DNA from: an uncultured Muribaculum sp.
Lineage (GTDB): Bacteria > Bacteroidota > Bacteroidia > Bacteroidales > Muribaculaceae
Direction: 5' to 3'
DNA length: 64,000 nt
Assembly (NCBI GenBank): GCA_910578785.1
Contig: CAJTSJ010000003.1
Coordinates: forward strand, 55,918 to 119,917
The notes below the pieces were generated by a model. That model ran no database searches, had not been told where the DNA came from, and saw nothing but the letters and a program-made list of their open reading frames with translations. Made by a program: the position numbers and the translations under genes. Every line of letters begins with the position of its first letter. The first letter of the stretch is position 1. Positions 17,592 to 25,858 of the stretch are shown piece after piece.

Positions 17592-18142
17592 CACAATACC
17601 CTTTTTATAGTTTCACGCAACATGATTCCACCATCGAAAGAAGGAGTATACGGCAACAATACATTAAACATGTCCTTACCGTATCTTTCCACACCATCTA
17701 CAAGAGTGTCGCATACACACAAATCTCCTGCTATTCCACAAATGTCTATGCGGTCTATTTCAAATTCCTTTATAAGCTTATCTACAGATTCAGAAGCATA
17801 CTTGTTTTTGAATAAGGAATATTCTTCACGGTCTGACGAATCACCTTTGTTAAATATGAACAGTTTACCTTTACTTATCAACAGTTCGTCATGTAGCGGT
17901 TGGTAAATCTCAGCTCCTCTGTCATTTTGCAGACAGTGCACGGGCCACTGGCCGCCGTTGACAGTAAATGAAAAGTGGTCTGAAGGATGCCATACGGCCG
18001 AGACAATCTTGCAGACATATTTGCCGTCGGTATTCCTTACATAATTGACAAGTTCCTTCATAGCCTCAAGTGCGCCGAACACAGGCATACTCCCGGAAAT
18101 GAAGTCAATCTGCGGATCAATTATCATCAATGCTTTTCTCAT
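17591..18142 (-). CDS. Isochorismatase-family cysteine hydrolase (nicotinamidase-like)
   Basis: This 183-residue protein shows the family triad: Asp 9 in IIDPQIDF, Lys 99 in IFNKGDSS and Cys 142 in GIAGDLCVCDT. The region WHPSDHFSF followed by QWPVHCLQNDRGAEI resembles nicotinamidase PncA, which converts nicotinamide to nicotinate for NAD salvage. However, the metal-binding Asp usually found just before WHP is a Val here, so I hold back the gene name. It could be nicotinamidase or another amidohydrolase of the family. It is followed with 1-bp overlap by the small membrane-protein gene. Confidence 0.82.
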   Translation of the reverse strand: MRKALMIIDPQIDFISGSMPVFGALEAMKELVNYVRNTDGKYVCKIVSAVWHPSDHFSFTVNGGQWPVHCLQNDRGAEIYQPLHDELLISKGKLFIFNKGDSSDREEYSLFKNKYASESVDKLIKEFEIDRIDICGIAGDLCVCDTLVDGVERYGKDMFNVLLPYTPSFDGGIMLRETIKRVL

Positions 18143-18159
18143 AATATAGTATGCGGTTT

Positions 18160-19164
18160 TTATTTTTCATTCTTATATGCGTCTACTGTAAGGTGTATGC
18201 CCTTGCGAAGGTCAAACATAGGATTAAATCCAAAGTCGCGCTTGGCATCGGACACATCCACGCTCCAGTTGCGTTGACGCATAATCTTATATTTATCTCT
18301 GTTAAGTGTAGATGGTTTAAGACGGGCAAGTCCATACTTTTCCGACACGTAAGACGCCACTTTGGCCATCCATAGGGGCAGACGTACGGGGATGACCCAT
18401 TTCTGTCCAAGTTCCGAAGCCACTATCCGGCGGAATTCCTTCTGTGTATAAGCCTTATCCTCGCTTATAATATATTTTTTCTTCAAAGGAGCTTTTTCAA
18501 GTGCATCAAATATTGCATTTGCCAGATCTTCTACATAAATAAAAGTCAGCAGTTGCTTTTTGAATCCTACACCGAAGTCCCAGTGCTTGTCTATACACTT
18601 TATCATCATCAGATAGTCCTGTTCATGCGGACCATATACTCCAGTAGGACGGAATATAATCCAAGGTACTTCTGGAGTTATGTCAAGAAACGTCTCCGCC
18701 TTTATCTTCGACATTCCATATTTGGTATTAGGATCGGGAACAACTTTTGAATGATATGGTGAATAAGTCTTTTCATCATACGGTCCAAGAGCACTTAAGC
18801 TACTCATATACAGGAATCTTTCAGGCATCATTCCCGTGTTGATAAGTGCCTCTACAAAATTTTTTAAGTATTGATAGTTTATACGGTTGAAGTCTGAGTA
18901 ATTATTTACCTTTGTAGCACCGAGGTTATAGACTATCCAATCCCACTTCTCACCTTCTGCAAGAGTGGATGACAAAGTCTTTTCCAACGATTCCCTGTCG
19001 TCATAGTCAAAAGTTATGAAATGCAGACGGCTATCAGTCAGATATTTGCGGGAAGTAGTATCACGCACACCTACCCAAGTATCATAACCTCTATTAATAC
19101 TTTCCTTAGCTATAAAACCACCGATGAATCCACCGGCTCCAATTATCAGAACTTTTCTCGACAT
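18160..19164 (-). CDS. NAD(P)-dependent epimerase/dehydratase, extended SDR family
   Basis: This 334-residue protein begins with the Rossmann motif GAGGFIGGFIA and carries the catalytic Tyr-X3-Lys as YGMSK (within PNTKYGMSKIKAE), preceded by MSSLSALGPYDE with the conserved Ser. PWIIFRPTGVYGPHEQDY is the typical extended-SDR substrate region. It may reduce or epimerise a nucleotide sugar or another carbonyl compound; the substrate cannot be told. It heads the minus-strand run that continues to the LD-carboxypeptidase gene, with an AT-rich intergenic region upstream. Confidence 0.88.
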   Translation of the reverse strand: MSRKVLIIGAGGFIGGFIAKESINRGYDTWVGVRDTTSRKYLTDSRLHFITFDYDDRESLEKTLSSTLAEGEKWDWIVYNLGATKVNNYSDFNRINYQYLKNFVEALINTGMMPERFLYMSSLSALGPYDEKTYSPYHSKVVPDPNTKYGMSKIKAETFLDITPEVPWIIFRPTGVYGPHEQDYLMMIKCIDKHWDFGVGFKKQLLTFIYVEDLANAIFDALEKAPLKKKYIISEDKAYTQKEFRRIVASELGQKWVIPVRLPLWMAKVASYVSEKYGLARLKPSTLNRDKYKIMRQRNWSVDVSDAKRDFGFNPMFDLRKGIHLTVDAYKNEK

Positions 19165-19187
19165 GCCGTTATTTAGTTTTACATGTT

Positions 19188-19195
19188 CAAATTTA
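19188..19195 (-). promoter_or_regulatory. Candidate -7 element for the SDR-led run
   Basis: The minus strand reads TAAATTTG (TAnnTTTG match), 24 bp upstream of the SDR gene ATG. The -33 region is T-rich but has no clean TTTG at the right distance. Confidence 0.4.
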
Positions 19196-19700
19196 CAAAA
19201 TAATGTAGATATTTATGTTTATAGAAGTTTAAAATTTCCGATAAACTTTCAACAAATAAATTTTGACTATTTAAATCCTTTATTATATGACCGCAATCCA
19301 TGTTTCTCAAAAATATTTATCACTAAAATTTAAGCATGTTCTCAACGGTTATATACGCACATATCAACTCCAAAAGTTATGAAAATATCAACTAAACAAG
19401 TTATGAACAGACTGTAAATAAACTACATAAATACCATATAATCAACGTCTTGAATAGTTAATAACATGTATATTAAGAAGAGCAGTACAATGATAACTTA
19501 AAATACAAGTATTATGCCAAAAAGTTATATCAGATATCAACGGATATATAAAACAACACAGAAGAAGAAAAAAGAAAAAAATAAAAAAGAAAAATTAAGT
19601 GTTATATATAGATTGTCGATAGCCGGATGTAGTATTCCTCTTTTTATGTCTTGATGTAGAACATGTTTATTTTGAATAATGGATTACTTTAATAAAGGTT
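19196..19700. other. AT-rich intergenic region between divergent genes
   Basis: About 500 bp of very AT-rich sequence separates the divergent SDR and ksgA genes. It includes a purine-rich stretch around 19560-19600 made almost only of A and G. I find no open frame, tRNA, clear hairpin terminator or repeat. Besides the two flanking promoters, I can assign nothing to it. Confidence 0.5.
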
Positions 19701-19726
19701 TTCTGGGAAGTTTGAAAAATTCTGGC

Positions 19727-19734
19727 TAAGTTTG
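19727..19734 (+). promoter_or_regulatory. Candidate -7 element for ksgA-mgtE
   Basis: TAAGTTTG matches TAnnTTTG. Transcription would start near 19740, leaving a very short leader before the GTG at 19753. The nearest TTTG upstream (19711-19714) is only 12 nt away, too close for a standard -33 box. Confidence 0.4.
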
Positions 19735-19752
19735 CATATATATTTAAGAGAA

Positions 19753-20568
19753 GTGACATATAATAATAAAGTAAAACCAAAGAAGGCTCTCGGTCAGCAC
19801 TTCCTGACCGATGAATCTGTTGCCCGCCGGATAGCTTCGACGCTTGATGAATATAAGGGTACGCCTGTGCTTGAAGTCGGTCCGGGTATGGGGGTTCTCA
19901 CAAAGTATCTTCTTGAAGACGGCCATGACGTGACTGTAGTTGAAATTGACAGTGAGAGCGTGGACTATCTTGACAGGAACTTTCCGCAACTTAAGGATCG
20001 AATCTTGGGTGAGGATTTCTTGAAGATGGATTTGGACAAGGTGATGCATGGCAGGCAGTTCTGTGTTATAGGCAACTATCCTTATAATATATCTTCTCAG
20101 ATATTTTTCAAGGTTCTTGATTATAAGGACTCTATACCGTGTTGTTCGGGAATGCTTCAGAAAGAGGTGGCCGAACGTCTGGCCACCGGACCCGGCTCTA
20201 AGGTTTATGGAATACTTAGTGTGTTGCTTCAGGCCTGGTATGATATAGAATATCTTTTCACGGTCAACGAAAATGTTTTCAATCCGCCTCCTAAGGTTAA
20301 GTCGGGAGTGATAAGGATGAAGCGCAATGGAGTTACCGATCTCGGATGTGACGAAAAATTGTTCAAGACCATTATTAAGACTACTTTCGGACAAAGGCGA
20401 AAGACTATACGCAATTCTATCCGCGGACTTCTGCCTCCTGACGTACCCCTACCCGACTTACCGGTATGGGGACAGCGCCCGGAGCAGCTGGGTGTGGATG
20501 AATTTGTAAATCTTGCCAACATTGTAACAGAACTTCGAAATAGTGTAAAACCGTCCAATGAAGGATAA
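19753..20568 (+). CDS. ksgA: 16S rRNA dimethyladenosine methyltransferase
   Basis: The product is 271 residues from a GTG start preceded by AAGAGAA. A TTG at 19732 in the same frame is possible but lies inside the predicted promoter, and the family consensus begins shortly before VKPKKALGQHFL. Motifs are the SAM-binding LEVGPGMGVLT, EIDSESVDYL and the catalytic NYPYNISS (NXXF/Y type). KsgA dimethylates two adjacent adenines near the 3' end of 16S rRNA during small-subunit maturation. The 3' end overlaps mgtE by 11 bp, so the two are one transcript. Confidence 0.94.
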   Translation: MTYNNKVKPKKALGQHFLTDESVARRIASTLDEYKGTPVLEVGPGMGVLTKYLLEDGHDVTVVEIDSESVDYLDRNFPQLKDRILGEDFLKMDLDKVMHGRQFCVIGNYPYNISSQIFFKVLDYKDSIPCCSGMLQKEVAERLATGPGSKVYGILSVLLQAWYDIEYLFTVNENVFNPPPKVKSGVIRMKRNGVTDLGCDEKLFKTIIKTTFGQRRKTIRNSIRGLLPPDVPLPDLPVWGQRPEQLGVDEFVNLANIVTELRNSVKPSNEG

Positions 20569-21922
20569 CAGACCTGAATTTCTTGACCATATAAAGGATA
20601 TAATACTGCACCGCGATGTGGATGCGGCTAAAAAAGAATTGGCCGAATTCCATCCCGCGGATATTGCCGAGCTGTATCAGGACCTTGATCTGGAAGAAGC
20701 TGAATTCCTGTTCAAGCTTCTTGACGAAGAGACTGCGGCCGACGTGTTGATGGAACTTGACGAGGACGACCGTCATAAGCTTTTGAGTGCCATGTCTACA
20801 GAAGACATAGCCAAGCAGGTCATCGACCATCTCGACACCGACGATGCAGTAGACATAATACAGGAACTCGACGAGGAGGACCGTGACGAGATTCTTGCCC
20901 ATATAGACGATGTCGAGCAGGCAGGAGACATTATTGACCTGCTCCGGTATGACGAAGATACCGCCGGCGGTCTTATGGGTACTGAAATGATTGTGGTAAA
21001 CGAGAACTGGAGTATGCCGCAGTGTATTCAGGAGATGCGTAAGCAGGCCGAAGATATAGAGGAGATATATTATGTCTACGTTGTCGACAACGACTACAAG
21101 CTTAAAGGTGTGTTCCCGCTTCAGAAGATGATAACCCACCCTTCCGTTTCAAAGATTAAGCATGTAATGGAGACCGATCCAGTATCGGTAAAGACCGATA
21201 CACCTGTCGACGACCTTACGCTTGACTTTGAAAAGTATGACCTTGTGGCCATGCCGGTTGTAGATTCTATAGGAAGACTTGTCGGTCAGATTACGGTTGA
21301 CGACGTAATGGACGAGGCTCGTGAACAAAGCGAACGCGACTACCAGTTGGCATCAGGTATATCATCTGACGTGGATGCTGACGACTCTATATTCGCACAG
21401 ACCAAGGCGCGTATACCCTGGCTGCTTATAGGCATAGGTTCCGGTATATTGGCTTCGTTGATTCTTGGAGGGTTCGAATCGCAGCTTCATGCCGTGACTG
21501 CTTTAGCCTTGTTCATACCTATTATCGGCGGTACCGGCGGTAACGTCGGCGTGCAGGCATCAGCTATTGTGGTGCAGGGTCTGGCAAACGGCTCTCTCGA
21601 GCTTTCACAATTTGCCAAACAACTCGGGAAAGAATTTCTTATAGGCCTTCTGAACGCATCTATACTTTCAGGAGTAATCTTGATATACAATCTCGTAGTA
21701 ATGCCGTCACAGATGATTGTAACGCTTTCTGTGGCCGTTTCGCTGTTCTGTGTTGTCATGTTCGCTACAGTGCTTGGAACTGTCATACCGTTGACGCTGG
21801 AAAAATTAAAAATAAATCCGGCTCTTGCTACAGGACCTTTCATACAGATATCAAACGATATAGTTGGTCTTATGATTTATGTAGCGGTTGCCACATTCTT
21901 CCTGCATGTGATAGGTACATAA
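20558..21922 (+). CDS. mgtE: Magnesium transporter MgtE
   Basis: This 454-residue protein has the MgtE layout: an acidic N-terminal superhelical domain (about residues 1-130, with many Asp/Glu and LLDEETAADVLMELDEDDR), a pair of CBS domains (about 131-260) and a C-terminal pore of five hydrophobic segments. IPIIGGTGGNVGVQASAIVV holds the conserved GNVGxQ motif. It is a Mg2+-gated inner-membrane channel in which the cytosolic domains close the pore at high Mg2+. The gene starts inside the end of ksgA. No Mg2+ riboswitch is visible, as expected for a downstream operon gene. Confidence 0.95.
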   Translation: MKDNRPEFLDHIKDIILHRDVDAAKKELAEFHPADIAELYQDLDLEEAEFLFKLLDEETAADVLMELDEDDRHKLLSAMSTEDIAKQVIDHLDTDDAVDIIQELDEEDRDEILAHIDDVEQAGDIIDLLRYDEDTAGGLMGTEMIVVNENWSMPQCIQEMRKQAEDIEEIYYVYVVDNDYKLKGVFPLQKMITHPSVSKIKHVMETDPVSVKTDTPVDDLTLDFEKYDLVAMPVVDSIGRLVGQITVDDVMDEAREQSERDYQLASGISSDVDADDSIFAQTKARIPWLLIGIGSGILASLILGGFESQLHAVTALALFIPIIGGTGGNVGVQASAIVVQGLANGSLELSQFAKQLGKEFLIGLLNASILSGVILIYNLVVMPSQMIVTLSVAVSLFCVVMFATVLGTVIPLTLEKLKINPALATGPFIQISNDIVGLMIYVAVATFFLHVIGT

Positions 21923-22001
21923 GTTTTTGCATTGATTATTAATCTTTTGCATCGAATGTGATGTTTAATTGTAGTAAATAAGAATTTTAAATAGATATAG
22001 T

Positions 22002-22574
22002 ATGGAAAAAATAGAACCGGGTAAATACGTAGAGCTTGTATATGACCTTTACGCAGTTGAAAAAGATGGTGACGTACTTGTTCATCAGGTTGACATCGAA
22101 GATCCTGAAAGAATTATTTTCGGTGTGACTCGCGGTGTAATCAAACCTCTCGAACAGGCCATTGACGGTCTTAAGGCCGGAGAGGCTTTCGATGTGAAGG
22201 TTTCGGCTGAAGAAGGATTCGGTATGCACGATCCTGAGCAGGTGGCTCATCTTGAGAAGGAAATGTTTGAAATTGACGGTAAGTTTGACGCCGAACGTAT
22301 CAAAAAGGGCGAATATGTTCCTATGATGACTCAGGACGGCTACCGCATCAACGGTAAGGTTATTGACGTTACAGCCAATGAAGTGATAATGGACTTTAAT
22401 CATCCGCTTGCAGGAAAGGACATCCGTTTTGTAGGAACCATCAAGACCGTACGTGATGCCACTCAGGAAGAACTTCATCCTACCGGTGGCTGTTGTGGCG
22501 GATGTCATGGAGGCGAAGGTGAAGGCTGTGGTGACTCCTGCGGTTGCGGCGATGGTTGCGGTGGTTGCAACTAA
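22002..22574 (+). CDS. slyD: FKBP-type peptidyl-prolyl isomerase, SlyD-like with Cys/Gly-rich metal tail
   Basis: This 190-residue protein has a SlyD-type FKBP domain (YVELVYDLYAVEKDGDVL..., GVTRGVIKPLEQAIDGLKAG) with an inserted chaperone flap (about residues 70-130). The C-terminal tail is made of Cys, Gly and His (GGCCGGCHGGEGEGCGDSCG, then CGDGCGGCN). SlyD proteins isomerise prolines, chaperone folding and bind Ni2+ or other metals through such tails. E. coli SlyD uses a His-rich tail; this one is Cys-rich. The gene stands alone and ends at a strong terminator. Confidence 0.9.
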   Translation: MEKIEPGKYVELVYDLYAVEKDGDVLVHQVDIEDPERIIFGVTRGVIKPLEQAIDGLKAGEAFDVKVSAEEGFGMHDPEQVAHLEKEMFEIDGKFDAERIKKGEYVPMMTQDGYRINGKVIDVTANEVIMDFNHPLAGKDIRFVGTIKTVRDATQEELHPTGGCCGGCHGGEGEGCGDSCGCGDGCGGCN

Positions 22575-22595
22575 TTGATTACTCAATATATATAT

Positions 22596-22626
22596 AAGCA
22601 GCAGATGCATTATACGTCTGCTGCTT
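22596..22626. terminator. Bidirectional rho-independent terminator between slyD and the MBL gene
   Basis: A perfect 10-bp stem AAGCAGCAGA (22596-22605) / TCTGCTGCTT (22617-22626) with an 11-nt loop is flanked by ATTTTATATATAT on the plus side and AT-rich sequence on the minus side. It can end both the plus-strand slyD transcript and the minus-strand dcw transcript that converges here. Confidence 0.8.
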
Positions 22627-22646
22627 ATTTTATATATATGCTTATA

Positions 22647-23723
22647 TTATTTGTTTTTAGGTCTAAGGCAATAAAGCTGAGAACAGTCAAAGCGTGGAAG
22701 TGCGACGAGTTGTATATGTGATGCGTTGTCATCGGGCGTATTGCATCCTGTCCCTACTTTTAGTCCTATTGATTCGAGTGCCGTACGCGATTCGTTAAGT
22801 GCGGCTTCAGGAGTATTGTTGTCCTGGCTTAGATGACATAGAAACACGTGTGTAAGGCGTTCTGAATAGATTTTAGCGAGGTATTCGGCCGTCACCTTAT
22901 TATCGAGGTGTCCGTTGACATTGCGTATGCGGGCTTTCAGATATTCTGGATACGGTCCGAAACGCAGCATATTGAGGTCATAGTTGCTTTCTATCATCAG
23001 ATAGTCGCTTTGTCGCATATAGTAGTCGGCTCGTTCGGATATGCATCCGAGATCTGTGGCTACTGTGAAGGCACGGTCGTCGTGCTGGACAAAGAAGCCT
23101 GCATTGTCCGTTCCGTCATGCATAACTTCGAAGGCCGTGATGGTGAAATTGTCGATGGTAAAAGGAATCTCCTTATATATGTTGATTTGATAGTCCTTCA
23201 GTCGACGCGACACACTGTGGCGGCGCATTATGCCATTCATTGCCCGAGGCGTGCAGTAAAGCGAAATATGGCGGTTTTTACGCAGTATGGCATAGACATA
23301 GCGCATGTGGTCACCATGGTCGTGTGTGATGCATATTCCTTTAATCTGGTCCATGGAGATGCCGTGCGAGCGAAGGCCTTCTGCGACCGTGCGCGGATCT
23401 ACTCCGGCATCAATCAGAAATCCGGATTTGCTGTCGCCTATGTATGAGCAGTTGCCGCTGCTTCCGCTTCCGAACGACATGAACATGATTCTGTTAGGTA
23501 CGGGCTTGACTACAACCGGACCTAACGGCATTTCGGTGGATAAAGTCTGTCTGGGTATGTTTGGAACTCTGTTATGTTCAAGAGTTTTCTCCTGTGCCTT
23601 AGCCACATGGCGCGCTATATCAGACAGAATTGATGTAGGGACCGCATCGAGCCCCATGTCTATGTCGTCAAACAGTCCTGGAAGATTATTGTTGTTTATA
23701 TCTTTATTGTTGCGCTTTACCAT
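22647..23723 (-). CDS. MBL-fold metallo-hydrolase (WalJ/YycJ-like)
   Basis: This 358-residue protein has an unusual polar N-terminal extension of about 75 residues, then a metallo-beta-lactamase domain. That domain has FGSGSSGNCSYIG, the metal motif THDHGDH and the later metal ligands in ATDLG and NGHLDN. This resembles the YycJ/WalJ group, implicated in coordinating cell-wall synthesis with division in Firmicutes; a nuclease activity has been proposed for relatives. It is the last gene of the dcw transcript, 16 bp after the methyltransferase gene, a context that fits a division-linked role. The N-terminal extension has no recognised domain. Confidence 0.82.
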   Translation of the reverse strand: MVKRNNKDINNNNLPGLFDDIDMGLDAVPTSILSDIARHVAKAQEKTLEHNRVPNIPRQTLSTEMPLGPVVVKPVPNRIMFMSFGSGSSGNCSYIGDSKSGFLIDAGVDPRTVAEGLRSHGISMDQIKGICITHDHGDHMRYVYAILRKNRHISLYCTPRAMNGIMRRHSVSRRLKDYQINIYKEIPFTIDNFTITAFEVMHDGTDNAGFFVQHDDRAFTVATDLGCISERADYYMRQSDYLMIESNYDLNMLRFGPYPEYLKARIRNVNGHLDNKVTAEYLAKIYSERLTHVFLCHLSQDNNTPEAALNESRTALESIGLKVGTGCNTPDDNASHIQLVALPRFDCSQLYCLRPKNK

Positions 23724-23739
23724 CTGTGGTCTCCCCTAT

Positions 23740-24483
23740 TTATTTATATAGTAAGAATATGGTGGGAATCTTGTCGTAGTCATATTTTGCCTTTGACCAT
23801 TCCTTCAAAGTGCGGGTCAATATTGACTGTCGTTCTCCTGTTATGTCGGATGCCACACATAGACGCATGTGCGCCGGCAATGATTTACATAGTTCGGCTA
23901 TAAGTTTATTGTTTCTGTAAGGTGTCTCGATAAATATCTGCGTCTGGTGCTCATGCATTATTTTACGTTCGAGTTCACGAAGCTTTGATGAGCGTTGTCC
24001 TCCGTCTATTGGAAGATAACCGTTGAAAGCGAAGCTCTGTCCGTTGAATCCTGATCCCATGAGTCCCATGAGTATGCTCGAAGGGCCTACAAGTGGCATT
24101 ACATTATAACCATAGGTCTGAGCCACAGCCACTACGTCGGCTCCGGGATCGGCTATTGCAGGACATCCTGCTTCGGAAATTATGCCTATGTCATGTCCGT
24201 CATGTGCAGGCTGAAGCAATGAAGGTATGGTATGCGGATCAGTATGTCCGTTCAATTCGCTGAATGTAAGTTCGTCTATATTTATGGATTTGTCGCATGC
24301 TTTAAGGAAGCGGCGTGCGGAACGGACATTTTCAACGATGAAATATTTGAGCTTCGTTACAATGTCGGTATTATAAGCCGGAAGTACACGTTCGGTACCC
24401 GTATCGGAAAGCGGTACGGGTATAAGATATATGGTGGGTTTCGGCTTATTGTCCATAGTTATGAGAAGCTTATTATTGTCCAT
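23740..24483 (-). CDS. RsmI-like SAM-dependent methyltransferase (tetrapyrrole methylase fold)
   Basis: The product is 247 residues from the upstream ATG, or 238 from a second ATG at 24456 inside a 27-bp tandem duplication. The fold motifs are IYLIPVPLSDTG, IGIISEAGCPAIADPG, PLVGPSSILMGLMGSG and IFIETPYRNNKL, which match the RsmI family. RsmI methylates the 2'-OH of a cytidine in 16S rRNA. This shorter relative is common in Bacteroidota beside a full RsmI, so its target is uncertain. It starts directly after the ftsZ stop and belongs to the dcw transcript. Confidence 0.85.
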   Translation of the reverse strand: MDNNKLLITMDNKPKPTIYLIPVPLSDTGTERVLPAYNTDIVTKLKYFIVENVRSARRFLKACDKSINIDELTFSELNGHTDPHTIPSLLQPAHDGHDIGIISEAGCPAIADPGADVVAVAQTYGYNVMPLVGPSSILMGLMGSGFNGQSFAFNGYLPIDGGQRSSKLRELERKIMHEHQTQIFIETPYRNNKLIAELCKSLPAHMRLCVASDITGERQSILTRTLKEWSKAKYDYDKIPTIFLLYK

Positions 24484-24503
24484 AGTTATGAGAAGCTTAT
24501 TAT
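24446..24503. repeat. 27-bp tandem duplication across the ftsZ stop and methyltransferase start
   Basis: Two adjacent perfect copies of a 27-bp unit (24446-24472 and 24473-24499), plus four bases of a third, cover the last ftsZ codons, the TAA stop and the following ATG. Each copy contains both the end-of-ftsZ sequence and an ATGGAC start. The 27-bp length keeps the frame, so the methyltransferase gains nine residues (MDNNKLLIT) if the first ATG is used; FtsZ is unaffected because its stop comes first. Confidence 0.95.
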
Positions 24504-25820
24504 AGTGCCGCCGTTATTGTTGATTGAATTTTTAGGACCGTTGTTAAGCGCATCTTTTTGAGCTAACGACTGTTTGCCTATTTCCTTGATTTCGTCGGCC
24601 ACCTTTTTTTCGCGGTTGTAAGTCGGGCTCTTTTCAAACGCCTCTATGAAGCTGTCATCGTCCATCTGGGCGGGCTGAAGGATTATGTAGCCTATTTTTG
24701 CACGGTTTTCCTTGATTTTCTTGACTGCTTCCGAGCCGTATTCGTCAATGAGCTTGTCTATGTTATCCTGCTTCTGTTCCTCTTTCTTGTTACGTCCGAA
24801 CGACACCTTGGTATCGGGTTTGCTGAATGTGTCGATACTTACATTGAAGCCTGCGGCAAGTATGGTAATTTTGATTTTGTTGCCTAAAGTAGGATCTTTT
24901 GCCATACCCCATATGACGTCTACATCTGAATCTATACCGCTGATGAATGAAGTAAGCTCTTCGGTCTCCTCCATCTTGAAGTCTTCTTCGGCGTCGGGAT
25001 TGAAGTATATGTTGAAAAGAATATTTTTTGACGACATTATGTCGCGGTTCTTCAGAAGAGGCGATCTTAAAGCTTCTTCTATAGCCTTGGTCACTCGGTT
25101 CTCGCCTTCGCCGTAGCCGGTGGATATGATTGCCGCTCCGCCGTTGCGAAGAGTAGTGTCGACGTCGTTGAAGTCCAGGTTTATGACGGGGTCTTCACTG
25201 TTGATAAGCTCAGATATTGAGCGTGCGGCGGTGGTAAGTGTGTCGTCGGCCTTTTGGAACGCATTGGTCCATGAAAGGTCTGAGTATATGTCATACAGAC
25301 GCTGATTGTTGATTATCAGCATTGCATCCACATACTTGTTCATTTCTTCAGCGCCTTTGAGTGCTTTCAGAATCTTTTTCTCACCTTCAAACAGGAACGG
25401 AATGGTGACAATACCGATGGTAAGCAGGCCTTTTTCACGGGCTATACGGGCCACTACGGGTGCGGCGCCTGTGCCGGTTCCGCCACCCATACCGGCGGTG
25501 ATGAACACCATTTTAGTATGGTCGTCGAATATTTCGCGAATCTTGTCTTCGGCCTCTTCGGCAAATGCACGGGCCACCTCGGGCTTATTGCCTGCTCCGA
25601 GTCCGGTGCCGATCTGTATTTTATTTGGCACTTTTGACTTCTGTAAAGCCTTGAGGTCTGTGTTCAAAACAGCAAAAGAAACGTTCTTGATGCACTGCTC
25701 ATACATTCGCTGTACGGCATTGCATCCGCCTCCGCCCACTCCGAGCGCTTTGATGATTACCTCTTCGGAGTTGTCGAGTGTGAAGCCCGCATCCTGGGCG
25801 TTAGGTATATTCTCATCCAT
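24486..25820 (-). CDS. ftsZ: Cell division protein FtsZ
   Basis: This 444-residue tubulin homologue has the GTP-binding signature AGMGGGTGTGAAP, the N-terminal GVGGGGCNAVQRM loop and the T7 synergy loop NLDFNDVDTTL. FtsZ polymerises into the midcell ring that recruits the division machinery. The C-terminus is a linker with many Lys and Glu residues, a SPTYNREKK segment that may be the membrane-tether peptide that FtsA binds, and an Asn/Gly-rich tail ending GGTIISFS. The gene follows ftsA by 38 bp. A tandem duplication covers its stop codon. Confidence 0.97.
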   Translation of the reverse strand: MDENIPNAQDAGFTLDNSEEVIIKALGVGGGGCNAVQRMYEQCIKNVSFAVLNTDLKALQKSKVPNKIQIGTGLGAGNKPEVARAFAEEAEDKIREIFDDHTKMVFITAGMGGGTGTGAAPVVARIAREKGLLTIGIVTIPFLFEGEKKILKALKGAEEMNKYVDAMLIINNQRLYDIYSDLSWTNAFQKADDTLTTAARSISELINSEDPVINLDFNDVDTTLRNGGAAIISTGYGEGENRVTKAIEEALRSPLLKNRDIMSSKNILFNIYFNPDAEEDFKMEETEELTSFISGIDSDVDVIWGMAKDPTLGNKIKITILAAGFNVSIDTFSKPDTKVSFGRNKKEEQKQDNIDKLIDEYGSEAVKKIKENRAKIGYIILQPAQMDDDSFIEAFEKSPTYNREKKVADEIKEIGKQSLAQKDALNNGPKNSINNNGGTIISFS

Positions 25821-25858
25821 ATACAGTGATATCTATTTGTTGTTAAGAACTTTATTTT

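Noticed and set aside
20417..21139. A 240-codon minus-strand frame across ksgA and mgtE
   Set aside because: It is antisense to two genes with strong family motifs and has no supporting features.
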